Below, in pieces: positions 50,257-59,200 of a stretch of 64,000 nt of DNA; within the stretch, counting starts at the first letter, position 1; every line of letters begins with the position of its first letter. Below the pieces are notes generated by a model. That model saw only the letters and a program-made list of their open reading frames with translations. It made no database searches and was not told the DNA's origin. Where the stretch lies: contig NZ_LAKD02000105.1 of the NCBI RefSeq assembly GCF_000968685.2, positions 1-64,000 of the forward strand, given 5' to 3'. Both the position numbers and the translations under genes were made by a program. This DNA comes from Streptomyces antioxidans (GTDB lineage Bacteria; Actinomycetota; Actinomycetes; Streptomycetales; Streptomycetaceae).

Positions 50257-51162
50257 TTGAGGATCAAGCGCAACGCCCCCCACAGCACCCAGGCGAGACG
50301 CATCGCCCTGATCGCCGCGACCTCCGCCCTGGTGGCCGGAACGGCACTCGCCGCCCCCGCCGCCTACGCCGGCAGCGACGGCGCCCGCACCTTCAGCGCG
50401 GCCGAGGCCAAGTCGGCGAGCAGTGCCGTTCTCGAGGCCGATGTCGCGGGCACCGCCTGGTACGTCGAGAAGGGGACCAACAAGCTCGTGGTCACCGCCG
50501 ACAGCACGGTGTCCCAGAGTGAGATAAGCAAGATCAAGAACACCGCCGGTGCGAGCGCCGACGCGATCGAGGTCAAGCGGACCTCCGGCAAGATCCAGAA
50601 GCTGATCTCGGGCGGCGACGCGATCTACGCGAGTAGCTGGCGCTGCTCCCTCGGCTTCAACGTGCGCAACAGCAGTGGGGCCAACTACTTCGTCACCGCC
50701 GGTCACTGCACCGACGGCGCCGGCACCTGGTGGTCGAACTCCGGCCACACCACCACCATCGGCCCGACGTCCGGCTCCAGCTTCCCGACCAATGACTACG
50801 GTCTGGTCCGGTACAGCGGCTCGGTCTCCCCCGAGGGCACCGTCGGCAGCCAGGACATCACCTCGGCCGCCAACCCGACCGTGGGCCAGACGGTCACCCG
50901 GCGCGGCTCCACCACCGGCATCCACAGCGGCCGGGTCACCGCGCTGAACGCCACGGTCAACTACGGCGGCGGCGACATCGTCTACGGCATGATCCAGACC
51001 ACGGTCTGCGCCGAGCCCGGCGACAGCGGCGGCCCGCTCTACGCCGGCTCCACCGCCCTGGGCCTCACCTCCGGCGGCAGCGGCAACTGCACCTCCGGTG
51101 GCACCACGTTCTTCCAGCCGGTCGTCGAGGCGCTGAACGCGTACGGCGTGAACGTCTACTGA
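50257..51162 (+). CDS. sprB: Secreted streptogrisin B-like serine protease
   Basis: A 301-residue preproenzyme of family S1E. The signal peptide runs to about residue 36 (GTALAAPAAYA). The propeptide extends to residue 116, and the mature enzyme begins ISGGDAIY at 117, giving 185 residues, the length of streptogrisin B. The triad is His150 (TAGHC), Asp180 (NDYGL) and Ser257 (GDSGGP); four Cys form the two expected disulfides. The mature part is very close to SGPB. The start is TTG at 50257 with GGAGG 5 nt upstream. A textbook terminator follows. Export would be Sec- or Tat-dependent, with self-cleavage. Confidence 0.93.
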   Translation: MRIKRNAPHSTQARRIALIAATSALVAGTALAAPAAYAGSDGARTFSAAEAKSASSAVLEADVAGTAWYVEKGTNKLVVTADSTVSQSEISKIKNTAGASADAIEVKRTSGKIQKLISGGDAIYASSWRCSLGFNVRNSSGANYFVTAGHCTDGAGTWWSNSGHTTTIGPTSGSSFPTNDYGLVRYSGSVSPEGTVGSQDITSAANPTVGQTVTRRGSTTGIHSGRVTALNATVNYGGGDIVYGMIQTTVCAEPGDSGGPLYAGSTALGLTSGGSGNCTSGGTTFFQPVVEALNAYGVNVY

Positions 51163-51208
51163 CCGGCGCCGTTCCTCCGCTGATCAGCTCCGCACCAGGC
51201 TGACCGAG

Positions 51209-51240
51209 AACCCCCGTCCGCGCTGCCGGACGGGGGTTTT
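51209..51240 (+). terminator. Intrinsic terminator of the streptogrisin gene
   Basis: A 10-bp stem (CCCCCGTCCG against CGGACGGGGG), extended by two A-U pairs, with a CGCTGC loop, is followed by TTTT. It is one of few terminators in the window with a U-tract. It begins 47 nt after the protease stop. Confidence 0.88.
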
Positions 51241-51334
51241 CCACAGCCCTCCCCACTCTTCGGCGGGCGGACTATCGTGGACATCAGTACCCCACGAGGG
51301 GCATTGTTCGCGATACGGACGGCAGGTGGCCGTG

Positions 51335-52297
51335 ATGGTCGATGCGCTCGTGACACTGATAGTGGTACTGGCTTGCCTCGGGGCCCTGGGCGTGCTGGCC
51401 GCGGCCCGGGTGGTCAAGCAGTACGAGCGGGGGGTGGTCTTCCGGCTCGGGAGGCTCCGCTCGAATACCCGGGGGCCGGGATTCACCATGATCGTCCCGT
51501 TCGTTGACCGGCTCCACAAGGTCAATATGCAGATCGTGACGATGCCCGTCCCCGCCCAGGAGGGCATCACCCGGGACAATGTGACCGTGCGGGTCGATGC
51601 CGTGGTCTACTTCAAGGTCGTGGACGCGGCCGAGGCGCTGGTCGCGGTGGAGGACTACCGCTTCGCCGTCTCCCAGATGGCCCAGACCTCGCTGCGGTCG
51701 ATCATCGGGAAGAGCGATCTGGACGATCTGCTCTCCAACCGGGAGAAGCTCAACCAGGGCCTGGAGCTCATGATCGACAGCCCGGCCGTCGGATGGGGCG
51801 TCCATATCGACCGGGTGGAGATCAAGGACGTGTCGCTGCCGGAGACCATGAAGCGGTCGATGGCCCGCCAGGCCGAGGCCGACCGGGAGCGCCGCGCCCG
51901 GGTGATCAACGCGGACGCGGAGCTGCAGGCGTCGAAGAAGCTGGCCGAGGCCGCCTCCCAGATGGCCGACACCCCCTCGGCGCTCCAGCTGCGGCTGCTG
52001 CAGACGGTGATGGCGGTCGCCGCCGAGAAGAACTCCACACTGGTGCTGCCCATCCCGGTCGAGCTGCTGCGCTTCCTGGAGAAGGGTCAGCAGGAGATCC
52101 CGGCGGCGGCCCGGACGGAGGGCGGTGCGGAGGGCGGCGCCCCGGCCGCCGGTCCGGCCGCCGAGCCGGAGCGGGAGGCCGCGCCCTCGCAGCCCGCCCA
52201 GCCCGTGCAGGCGGCCCAGCCCGCCCGGCAGGCGATGCCGACGCTCACCGAGCGCGAGCCGGGGGCGGAGCCGGAGCCCCATGCGGTCGAGCGATGA
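51335..52297 (+). CDS. SPFH/stomatin-like membrane protein (slipin)
   Basis: A 320-residue SPFH protein with one N-terminal membrane segment (about residues 4-24) and the band-7 domain at about 26-190: VVKQYERGVVFRLGRL, VPFVDRLHKVNMQIVTMPVP and DVSLPETMKRSMARQAEADR. The C-terminal 80 residues are Ala/Pro/Glu-rich. Slipins form ring-like oligomers at membranes and often work with NfeD-type proteases; no nfeD is here. ATG 51335 is chosen over in-frame GTGs at 51326 and 51332. Confidence 0.9.
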   Translation: MVDALVTLIVVLACLGALGVLAAARVVKQYERGVVFRLGRLRSNTRGPGFTMIVPFVDRLHKVNMQIVTMPVPAQEGITRDNVTVRVDAVVYFKVVDAAEALVAVEDYRFAVSQMAQTSLRSIIGKSDLDDLLSNREKLNQGLELMIDSPAVGWGVHIDRVEIKDVSLPETMKRSMARQAEADRERRARVINADAELQASKKLAEAASQMADTPSALQLRLLQTVMAVAAEKNSTLVLPIPVELLRFLEKGQQEIPAAARTEGGAEGGAPAAGPAAEPEREAAPSQPAQPVQAAQPARQAMPTLTEREPGAEPEPHAVER

Positions 52298-52639
52298 GCC
52301 ATGGGGTGAGCCGTGGGAGGCGATGTCCGGCATGGGGCCCTCTGAGGGATTCCATGCGGTGATCCTCCCGGTTTGACGGCTCGTCCGGATAACTGGTTCG
52401 GTGCCCGTACACCTCCAAGGTGTGCGGGCGCCGCCATGTCCGGACATGAGTCCGCAGGGTAAATTTCACGCCCATGACGTGAACGCACCCTTGTGCGCAC
52501 CCGGTGGTGATGGGAATACTCGGCGGCGCAAATTGGCATGGACGCGCCCCTGAGTGGGGAGATGCGCTGTGTCGTTACGCCCTCCGGGCCCTGGCACCCC
52601 ACTGCCGATGGGCCCAACCCCCCACTGGAAGGCAGAGAG
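52298..52639 (+). promoter_or_regulatory. Upstream region of the second protease with palindromes
   Basis: Three inverted repeats are visible: ACACCT-CCA-AGGTGT at 52409-52423, the perfect 14-bp palindrome CATGTCCGGACATG at 52435-52448, and TTCACG-N7-CGTGAA at 52465-52483. They precede the secreted protease gene and could be operators or an upstream terminator of the SPFH gene. GGAAGG at 52627-52632 is the ribosome site, 7 nt before the TTG start. No gene was recognised. Confidence 0.5.
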
Positions 52640-53716
52640 TTGAAGCACCGTCGCATACCCAAGCGTCGCGTCGCCATCGCCGGAGCCGGCATAGCGGCCC
52701 TGGTCGCCACCGGCATCACCCTGCAGAGCGCCAACGCCGCCCCCGGTGAGCCCCAGCCCGACACCCTCTCGGTCGGCGCCGCCGGAAAGCTCGCCCATAC
52801 GCTCACCTCCTCGCTCAAGAGCGACACGGCGGGTTCGTACTACGACGCCAAGACCAAGAAGCTCGTCGTCAACGTCGTCAACAAGGGCGCCGTGGACAAG
52901 GTCCGGGAGGCCGGGGCCGAGGCCAAGGTGGTCACGAACACCCTGGCCGAGCTGAGCAAGGCGCGTCAGACGCTGAAGCAGAAGGCCACCATCCCCGGCA
53001 CCTCGTGGTCGGTGGACCCCAGAAGCAACAAGGTCGTCGTCACCGCGGACAGCTCCGTCAAGGGCACCCGGATGGCCACCCTCAACAAGGTCGCCGACGC
53101 GCTCGGCGACAAGGTCGAGGTGAAGCGCTCGGCCGGGAAGTTCTCCACCTTCATCGCCGGTGGCGACGCCATCTGGGGCGACGGTGGGCGCTGCTCGCTC
53201 GGGTTCAACGTCGTCAAGGGCGGCGAGCCGTACTTCCTGACCGCCGGTCACTGCACCGAGGCCATCAGCAGCTGGTCGGACTCGCAGGGCGGCGAGGAGA
53301 TCGGGACCAACGAGGGCAGCGAGTTCCCCGGCAACGACTACGGCCTGGTCAAGTACACCAAGGACACCGACCACCCGAGCGCGGTCGACCTCTACAACGG
53401 CAGCACCCAGGAGATCGCCAAGGCCGGTGACGCCACCGTCGGCCAGACGGTGCAGCGCAGCGGCTCCACCACCCAGGTGCACGACGGCGAGGTCACCGGC
53501 CTCAACGCGACCGTCAACTACCAGGAGGGGACGGTCGAAGGGCTGATCCAGACCACCGTCTGCGCCGAGCCCGGCGACAGCGGCGGCGCGCTCTTCTCGG
53601 GCGACACGGCGCTGGGTCTGACCTCCGGCGGCAGCGGTGACTGCTCCTCGGGCGGCGAGACCTTCTTCCAGCCGGTGCCTGAGGCGCTGGACGCGTTCGG
53701 CGCCGAGATCGGCTGA
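52640..53716 (+). CDS. Secreted S1E serine protease with alpha-lytic-type prodomain
   Basis: A 358-residue preproenzyme of the streptogrisin C/D kind. The signal peptide covers about 1-34 (LVATGITLQSANAA). The long propeptide (about 35-171) includes an alpha-lytic prodomain segment, TLAELSKARQTLKQ followed by WSVDPRSNKVVVTADSSV. The mature enzyme starts IAGGDAIWG at 172 (187 residues). The triad is His204 (TAGHC), Asp233 (NDYGL) and Ser314 (GDSGGA). Like the other protease gene it uses a TTG start (52640). An in-frame extension upstream lacks signal-peptide character. Confidence 0.92.
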   Translation: MKHRRIPKRRVAIAGAGIAALVATGITLQSANAAPGEPQPDTLSVGAAGKLAHTLTSSLKSDTAGSYYDAKTKKLVVNVVNKGAVDKVREAGAEAKVVTNTLAELSKARQTLKQKATIPGTSWSVDPRSNKVVVTADSSVKGTRMATLNKVADALGDKVEVKRSAGKFSTFIAGGDAIWGDGGRCSLGFNVVKGGEPYFLTAGHCTEAISSWSDSQGGEEIGTNEGSEFPGNDYGLVKYTKDTDHPSAVDLYNGSTQEIAKAGDATVGQTVQRSGSTTQVHDGEVTGLNATVNYQEGTVEGLIQTTVCAEPGDSGGALFSGDTALGLTSGGSGDCSSGGETFFQPVPEALDAFGAEIG

Positions 53717-53742
53717 GCTGGCTGACTAATGTGAACGAAGGC

Positions 53743-53788
53743 AGGCCCCCGGACACCCGTGGACGGTGTCCGGGGGCCTTCCCTTTTT
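53743..53788 (+). terminator. Strong intrinsic terminator of the second protease gene
   Basis: A perfect 15-bp stem (53743-53757 against 53765-53779), a 7-nt loop, then a T-rich tract ending in TTTTT at 53784-53788. Confidence 0.9.
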
Positions 53789-53804
53789 ACGTTCGGTCCA
53801 TCAG

Positions 53805-53904
53805 CGCGCGAAGACCGCCGTCAGAGCGCGAGGGCCAACGCCAGAACGCGAGGACCAACGCCAGAACGCGAAGACCGCCGTCAGAACTCGAAGACCATCG
53901 TCGG
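53805..53904. repeat. 20-bp tandem array running into the 3' end of the inhibitor gene
   Basis: Five units of exactly 20 bp: 53805-53824, 53825-53844, 53845-53864, 53865-53884 and 53885-53904. They share the core CGCGAAGACC or CGCGAGGACC. The last unit holds the final codons of the subtilisin-inhibitor gene (minus strand), so the array looks like successive duplications of the gene's own 3' end placed beyond its stop at 53881. Confidence 0.8.
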
Positions 53905-54324
53905 GGCCGCGCTCTTGAAGCAGTTGTTCGCGAAGGTGTGCTCGTACGACACCCGGCGGCCGTCCCAGATCCCCTCGGCGGTGACCGTGATGGGATGCCA
54001 TTCCTTGGTGCACACCCGGCCGGACTCCGCCCCGGTCCGCAGCTGGCCGAACGTGCCGCCCACGGAGCGGAGTTCGGCACATGCCTGAGCGGGGGCCGGG
54101 TGGGTGCCGGTGGGGGTGGGGCGACAGCTCAGAGTCACCGCCCGCTGGACCTCGGCCGTGGCCGCGTCGGCCCCCCAGCCGACGGTCAGGACCAGCGCGG
54201 ACGGCGGATACAGGCTCTGCGGCTTGGCGGGCGCGGCGTGCGCCGCGCCGCTCGTGCCGATCCCCAGCACGGCACTCATCGCCAGTGCGGCTCCCAGCCC
54301 GATCGCCCCAGTAGTCTTCCGCAT
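53881..54324 (-). CDS. Streptomyces subtilisin inhibitor-type secreted protease inhibitor
   Basis: A 147-residue SSI-family (I16) inhibitor. A signal peptide ends near GTSGAAHA. The mature protein, about 113 residues, carries the SSI marks LVLTVGWGADAATAEVQRAV and AVTLSCRP, the GTHPAPAQAC segment, and four Cys for two disulfides. The reactive loop RVCTK-EWHP aligns with VMCPM-VYDP of SSI, so the P1 residue is Lys, predicting trypsin-like targets rather than subtilisin. ATG 54324 has GGGAG 8 nt upstream. It is convergent with the protease gene. Confidence 0.93.
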   Translation of the reverse strand: MRKTTGAIGLGAALAMSAVLGIGTSGAAHAAPAKPQSLYPPSALVLTVGWGADAATAEVQRAVTLSCRPTPTGTHPAPAQACAELRSVGGTFGQLRTGAESGRVCTKEWHPITVTAEGIWDGRRVSYEHTFANNCFKSAAPTMVFEF

Positions 54325-54729
54325 TTCGAACACTCCCTTGCTCGTTGTTGCAGATACCGGACGGAGTTCTACGCGGTGCGCGCCAGGAACGCACATCGAT
54401 CGAGCACTTCCGGTCGCTACAAGTAGTCGTTCGGTGGCTTATTGTCGCGTGTGAGGGATGTCCGGACGCGGAACGCCGCGTGGCGACCGGGTGCGCGGCA
54501 CCGCGCGCATCGCGCCCCTCAAGGGCCCCGTCCACCGTCGCGCGCTCCTGCGGACGGCGTGCTCAGCGGGGTGCCGGAGTGCTCAAATCGATTCAACAGC
54601 GCTCAGGTGAGCGAGGTCGAGGGATGGTTCTGGTGCCCCTGGGATGAGGGTCGTCGCGCACCGCGCCAGGGCGAGAACCTGCCAGGGCAAGCCGACCGGC
54701 GGAGTGGGGTCCCGGCCGGCGGAGTGGGG
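54325..54729. other. Spacer upstream of the inhibitor gene
   Basis: Roughly 400 bp between the start of the inhibitor gene and the end of the PPOX gene. It should hold the inhibitor promoter, but no convincing -10/-35 pair could be chosen. No hairpin terminator of note for the PPOX gene was found, and no protein-coding character was seen in the short open frames. Confidence 0.3.
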
Positions 54730-55182
54730 TCAGCCGAGCTCTCCGCTCAGGGGTCCGGCCTGCCGCCCCCAGCCGTAACCGCGCTCCGCCCGCAGCCGCA
54801 CCACCAGCCGCCGCTCGGCCACCATCGCCGTGCGGAACTCCTCCCAGTCCGGATGCTCGCCCTGGATCGCGCGGTAGACCTCCACCAGCTCATCGGCGGT
54901 GGCGTCATGGGGATCGGCGGCGACCGGTGTCAGCTCGGCATCGCCCTCGGCCACCAGATAGGAGGAGTGGTCCCCGCTGGTGACGTAGAAGCTCGCGCGC
55001 GGATCGCGGCGCAGATTGCGGGTCTTGGCGCGGTCGTCGGTGACGGAGATCCGGATGAGGCGCGCCGCGGGGTCATAGGTGAAGGCGACATTGGACAGCT
55101 GCGGCCGTCCGTCCCGCTTGAGGGTGATGAGCGCGCCGGTGCGCTGCTCCCGCAGCAGATCGAGCAGTGATCCCTCCGTCAT
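54730..55182 (-). CDS. PPOX-class F420-dependent oxidoreductase-like protein
   Basis: A 150-residue split-barrel protein of the pyridoxamine-phosphate-oxidase superfamily. The order LLREQRTGALITLKRDGRPQ, then VTDDRAKTRNLRRDPRASF and GDHSSYLVAEGDAELT, matches the Rv1155-like F420-binding group of actinobacteria. It probably binds F420 or FMN in the cytoplasm; the substrate is unknown. ATG 55182 (MTEGSLLDL) is the likely start, with ATG 55194 and a longer form to 55254 also open. It lies downstream of the Y-family gene on the same strand. Confidence 0.85.
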   Translation of the reverse strand: MTEGSLLDLLREQRTGALITLKRDGRPQLSNVAFTYDPAARLIRISVTDDRAKTRNLRRDPRASFYVTSGDHSSYLVAEGDAELTPVAADPHDATADELVEVYRAIQGEHPDWEEFRTAMVAERRLVVRLRAERGYGWGRQAGPLSGELG

Positions 55183-55257
55183 GGTGATCAGCATACGTGG
55201 GCGGCCGCCGGTTGGCAGGGGTCGGGAACCGGCATCGCTCACGAGAACCGGCACCGT

Positions 55258-56271
55258 TCACGAGGCGGCGAGCGGCCAGTCCGCCAGGGCGGCTGGACGT
55301 ACGGCCTCCGGCCCGAAGCGCCGGCGGGCGCGGTCCGCGGCGCCCTCCGCGGCGCGGGCCCGTGCGTCACCGGGGTCCAGGGAGAGCTGACGGTGGGCGC
55401 CTTCGGCCGGCCGCAGGTCATCGGCGCGGATCGCGTAGGCGCGGACCCGTGCTCGCTGCAGTCCGAGTGCGGTCAGCAGGCCCAGGGCGGTCGCCGCGAG
55501 GGCGGGGGAGTGGTCGGTGGGTTCCGGCAGCGTGCGCATGCGGGTGGTGGAGCTGCGGTCGGCGTACCGCACGGTGAGGGTGAGCCGCCCGGCGACCTGG
55601 CGCTCGCCGCGCAGGCGTTGGCCGATCTGGTCGGCCAGGCCGAGGACGGCCCGGTGGTGCTGTGCCGGGTCGAGGCAGTCCCGGTCGAGCACGTGGTCGG
55701 CGGTCAGGTGGGCCGCCGGTTCCACGGGGGTGACCGGGCGGGGGTCGTGACCGCGGGCGCGTTCGGCCAGCAGCCGTGCCCGGTCTGCGCCGAGGAGCCG
55801 TTGCAGGGTCGCCGGGGGCAGGTCGGCGACCTGGCCGATGGTGTGCAGGCCGTACCGGGTGAGGACGGCCGCCGTGGTGCGGCCGATGCCGGGCAGCGCG
55901 GCGACCGGCCGGGGGTACAGCCACTCGGCGGCCCGTTCGGCCGGGACCCAGGTGGTGTCCCCCGGCGGGGACGCGTCGGCCGCCATGGCCGCCAGCATGC
56001 GGTTGTCCGCGAGCCCGGCGCTGCTGTCGATGCCGTAGAGGGCCTTCAGCCTGATCTTCGCCAGCTGGACCACGTCGTACGGGGACAGGTCGAAGTACCG
56101 GAGCGCCGACGTCAGGTCCAGTTGAACGGCGCCCGGCGGTACGGCCTGGACATGCGGTGTGACGCCGGACATCAGTTCGATGACATCGCCGTACTGTTCC
56201 TCGGTCAGCGGGGCGTGCAGATGGAGGTGGGCGATATGCCGCCGCCGTGTGGTCATCCCGCGTGTGGTCAT
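55258..56271 (-). CDS. ImuB-like Y-family polymerase-related protein, probably inactive
   Basis: A 337-residue protein related to DinB/UmuC polymerases. The little-finger and helix-hairpin-helix regions are recognisable (ALPGIGRTTAAVLTRYGLHT). The catalytic motifs are lost: the first, normally D-x-D-A-F-F, reads HLHLHAPL, and the S-I-D-E site reads VQLDLTSA. Such inactive relatives (ImuB) tether DnaE2 to the beta clamp during translesion synthesis. It overlaps the dnaE2 stop (ATGA at 56268-56271). A second in-frame ATG 15 nt later follows a near-repeat of the start region. No ImuA-like gene is adjacent. Confidence 0.85.
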   Translation of the reverse strand: MTTRGMTTRRRHIAHLHLHAPLTEEQYGDVIELMSGVTPHVQAVPPGAVQLDLTSALRYFDLSPYDVVQLAKIRLKALYGIDSSAGLADNRMLAAMAADASPPGDTTWVPAERAAEWLYPRPVAALPGIGRTTAAVLTRYGLHTIGQVADLPPATLQRLLGADRARLLAERARGHDPRPVTPVEPAAHLTADHVLDRDCLDPAQHHRAVLGLADQIGQRLRGERQVAGRLTLTVRYADRSSTTRMRTLPEPTDHSPALAATALGLLTALGLQRARVRAYAIRADDLRPAEGAHRQLSLDPGDARARAAEGAADRARRRFGPEAVRPAALADWPLAAS

Positions 56272-59200
56272 CCCGCGCTCCCCGGGCTGGTGTAGCCGAA
56301 CTTCCTCAGATCGGCGGAGCGGGTGCCGGCGGGCTGGAGGTCGGCGTACGGGTGCAGCCGGGCCCCCGTCGTGCCGTTGGCCAGGGTGCGCCCCGGCTGG
56401 GCGGGGGTCGGGTGCGGATGGCTGGCGCCGAGGAGGGCGAGGGCGGCCTCGGGGCCGTTGTCCCGGCGGGCGGTGGCGATCTCGTCCAGGTCCCAGGCCA
56501 TGGTGCCGACGACGGTGCGCCGGGTGCCGCGCACCTGGACCGTGCCGCGCACCAGCAGCAGCCCGCTGTGGAAGACGGTGTGGGCGCAGGCCGGGTGGGA
56601 GTCCTCGAAGAAGGCCAGGTCGACCAGGCCGGAGCCGTCCTCCAGGGTGACGAAGATGATGCGCCTGCCGCTGGCGATCGGCGGGGTCTGGGTGGCCGCC
56701 CGTACCCCGGCGACGAGGACCTGCTGACCGGCGCGCAGACCGGCCAGATGCGCCGCGTCGGTCGCGCCGATCTCCCGCAGGAGCCGGTGGTGGTGCTCCA
56801 TCAGGTGCTTGGAGACGTCGATGCCGAGGGTGCTCAGCTCGGCGCTCAGGGTCTCGCGGCCGGTCATCTCCGGCAGCCCGCTCGGCTCCGCCCCGCCGAT
56901 GGCCCCGGCGGCGAACGGCAGTTGGCCCGAGCCCGCGCTCCGGCCGCGGGACTGCCGGTGCAGCTCGGCGATCTGGAGCAGCAGGTCGCGGCGGGTGAGG
57001 CGGCCGTCGTGGAGGGAGTTCAGGGCGCCGATCTCCGCGAGGTGTTCGGCGACCGGTCTGCTGGGGCGGGCCCGCTGCCAGAAGTCCGACAGCGATCCGT
57101 ACGGCTGCCCCTCCTCGATCCGGGCGCACTCCTCCTCGCTGATGCCGTGCACCGCGGACAGTGCGAGCCGCGTGCCCCACCGCTCTCCCCCGGCCCCTTC
57201 CACGGTGTGTTTCACCCGGGAGCGGTTGATGTCGACGGGCAGCACGGGGACGCCGTCGCGGCGGGCGTCGGAGACGAGGACCCGCTTGGGCCACATGCCG
57301 GGGTCGTGTTCGAGGAGGCCCGCCAGCAGGAACGCCGGATAGTGCGCCTTGAGCCAGGCGCTCTGCAGGGCCGGTACGGCGAAGGCGACCGCGTGGGCGC
57401 GGCAGAAGCCGTACGCGCCGAACGCCTCGACGGTCTTCCAGACCTCGTCCCGTACGGCCGCGCCGTAGCCGCGCGCGCGGGCCAGGCCGTGGAACCAGTC
57501 CTTGATCCCGGGCAGCCGGTCCTTGTCGCCGAGCGCCCGCCGGGCGATCTCCGCGAGGGCCCGGTCGCAGCCGGTCATCACATGCAGGGTCTCGATGATC
57601 TGCTCGTGCCAGATGGTCACGCCGTAGGTGTCGGCGAGCACCGGTTCGAGGTCCGGGTGGGCGTAGTCCGGTGTACCGCCGTGGCGTGCGGCGATATAGC
57701 GCTCGGGCATGCCACCGGCGACCGGGCCGGGGCGGAAGAGGCTGATGTCGGCGATGACGTCCTGCTGGTCGCGGGGCTGCAGCCGGGACAGCAGATCCTG
57801 CTGGCCGGGCGACTCCAGCTGGAACAGGCCCAGGGTACGGCTCTCCTGGATGAGCTTGAACGCGAAGACGTCGTCGAGCGGCACCTGCCGGGGGTCGTCC
57901 AGCTCGATGCGGCGGCCGGTGGTCCGCTCGATCTCGGTGACGGCATGGGCCATCGCGGACTGCATCCGCACGCCCAGGACGTCGAGTTTGATGTTGCCCA
58001 ATGCCTCGATCTCCTCCTTCGCGGCCATGGCCATGGGGTAGTCGCCCTGCGGAGTGGGCTGTACCGGCAGCCGGTCCAGGAGGGTCGCGTCGCTGATGAC
58101 CACGCCGCAGGGGTGCATGGCCATCCCGTGGACCAGGGAGTCAAGGCCCTCGGCGAGCTCCCACAGCGGTCCGTACCGGTGTGCCTCGGCCGCCAGCTGC
58201 CGCAGCTCGGGCAGTTCGGCGAGGGCGCCCGTGATGTCGGAGGCCGGCAGGTGCGGGAAGCTCTTGGCGATCCGGTCGACGTCCGCGGGCGCGATGCCCA
58301 GGGCGAGGCCGGTGTCGCGCAGGGCGCGGCGGGCCCGGTAGGTCTCGGGCATCGCGGTGACCGCCACCCGTTCCTCGCCGAACCGCTCGAAGATCGCGTC
58401 GTAGCACTCCAGCCGCCGGGCGGACTCCACGTCGATGTCGATGTCGGGCAGCGAGCCCCGGCGCACGCTGAGGAAGCGTTCGAACAGCAGGCGGTGGTCG
58501 AGCGGGTTGGCGGTGGCGATGCCCAGCGCGTGGCAGACCAGCGAACCGGCGCCCGAGCCGCGGGCGGCGACCCGGATGCCCGCGGCCCGGATGTCGGCCA
58601 CCACCTGGCCGACGGCGAGGAAGTACGAGTCGTAGTCCAGCTCGGAGATGACGGCGAGCTCCTGCTCCAGCCGGTCCAGTGCCGCCCGGTCGCGGTCGAG
58701 GCCGCGCCGGTCCAGGCCCTCCTCGCACCGCCTGCGCAGCAGCTGTGCCGCACCGTCGGCCCGGGACCCGACGCCGAAGAGCGACGGCTCCGGGAAGTGC
58801 GGCCTGCCGAGCCCGAGGTCCGCCTCGGGGTCGAGGACGCACGCGGCCGCCGTGGCAGCGGTGTCCGCCACCAGGCGGTGTGCCCGCCGGACATCCGCTC
58901 CGGTACGCCCGGCTCCGGTACGCCCGGCTCCGGTGCACTCGGCGATCATCCGCGCGACGGTCTCCATTCCCCGCTCGTCCTTGAGCCAGCGCTGCCCGCT
59001 GTCCAGGCGGCGCCGGTCGATCGGCCGCAGCAGCCGTGCGGCGTCCAGGACGTCGGCGAGGCGGTGCTGGTCCGGGTCGGCATAGCGGACGGCGTTGGAG
59101 AGCACGGCGGTGGTACGGGTGCGATCGGCCAGTGCCAGGGTGCGGGCGGCCAGGCGCAGGGATCCCGGACCGGTGCCGAAACGTTTCTGCGCGACGGTCT

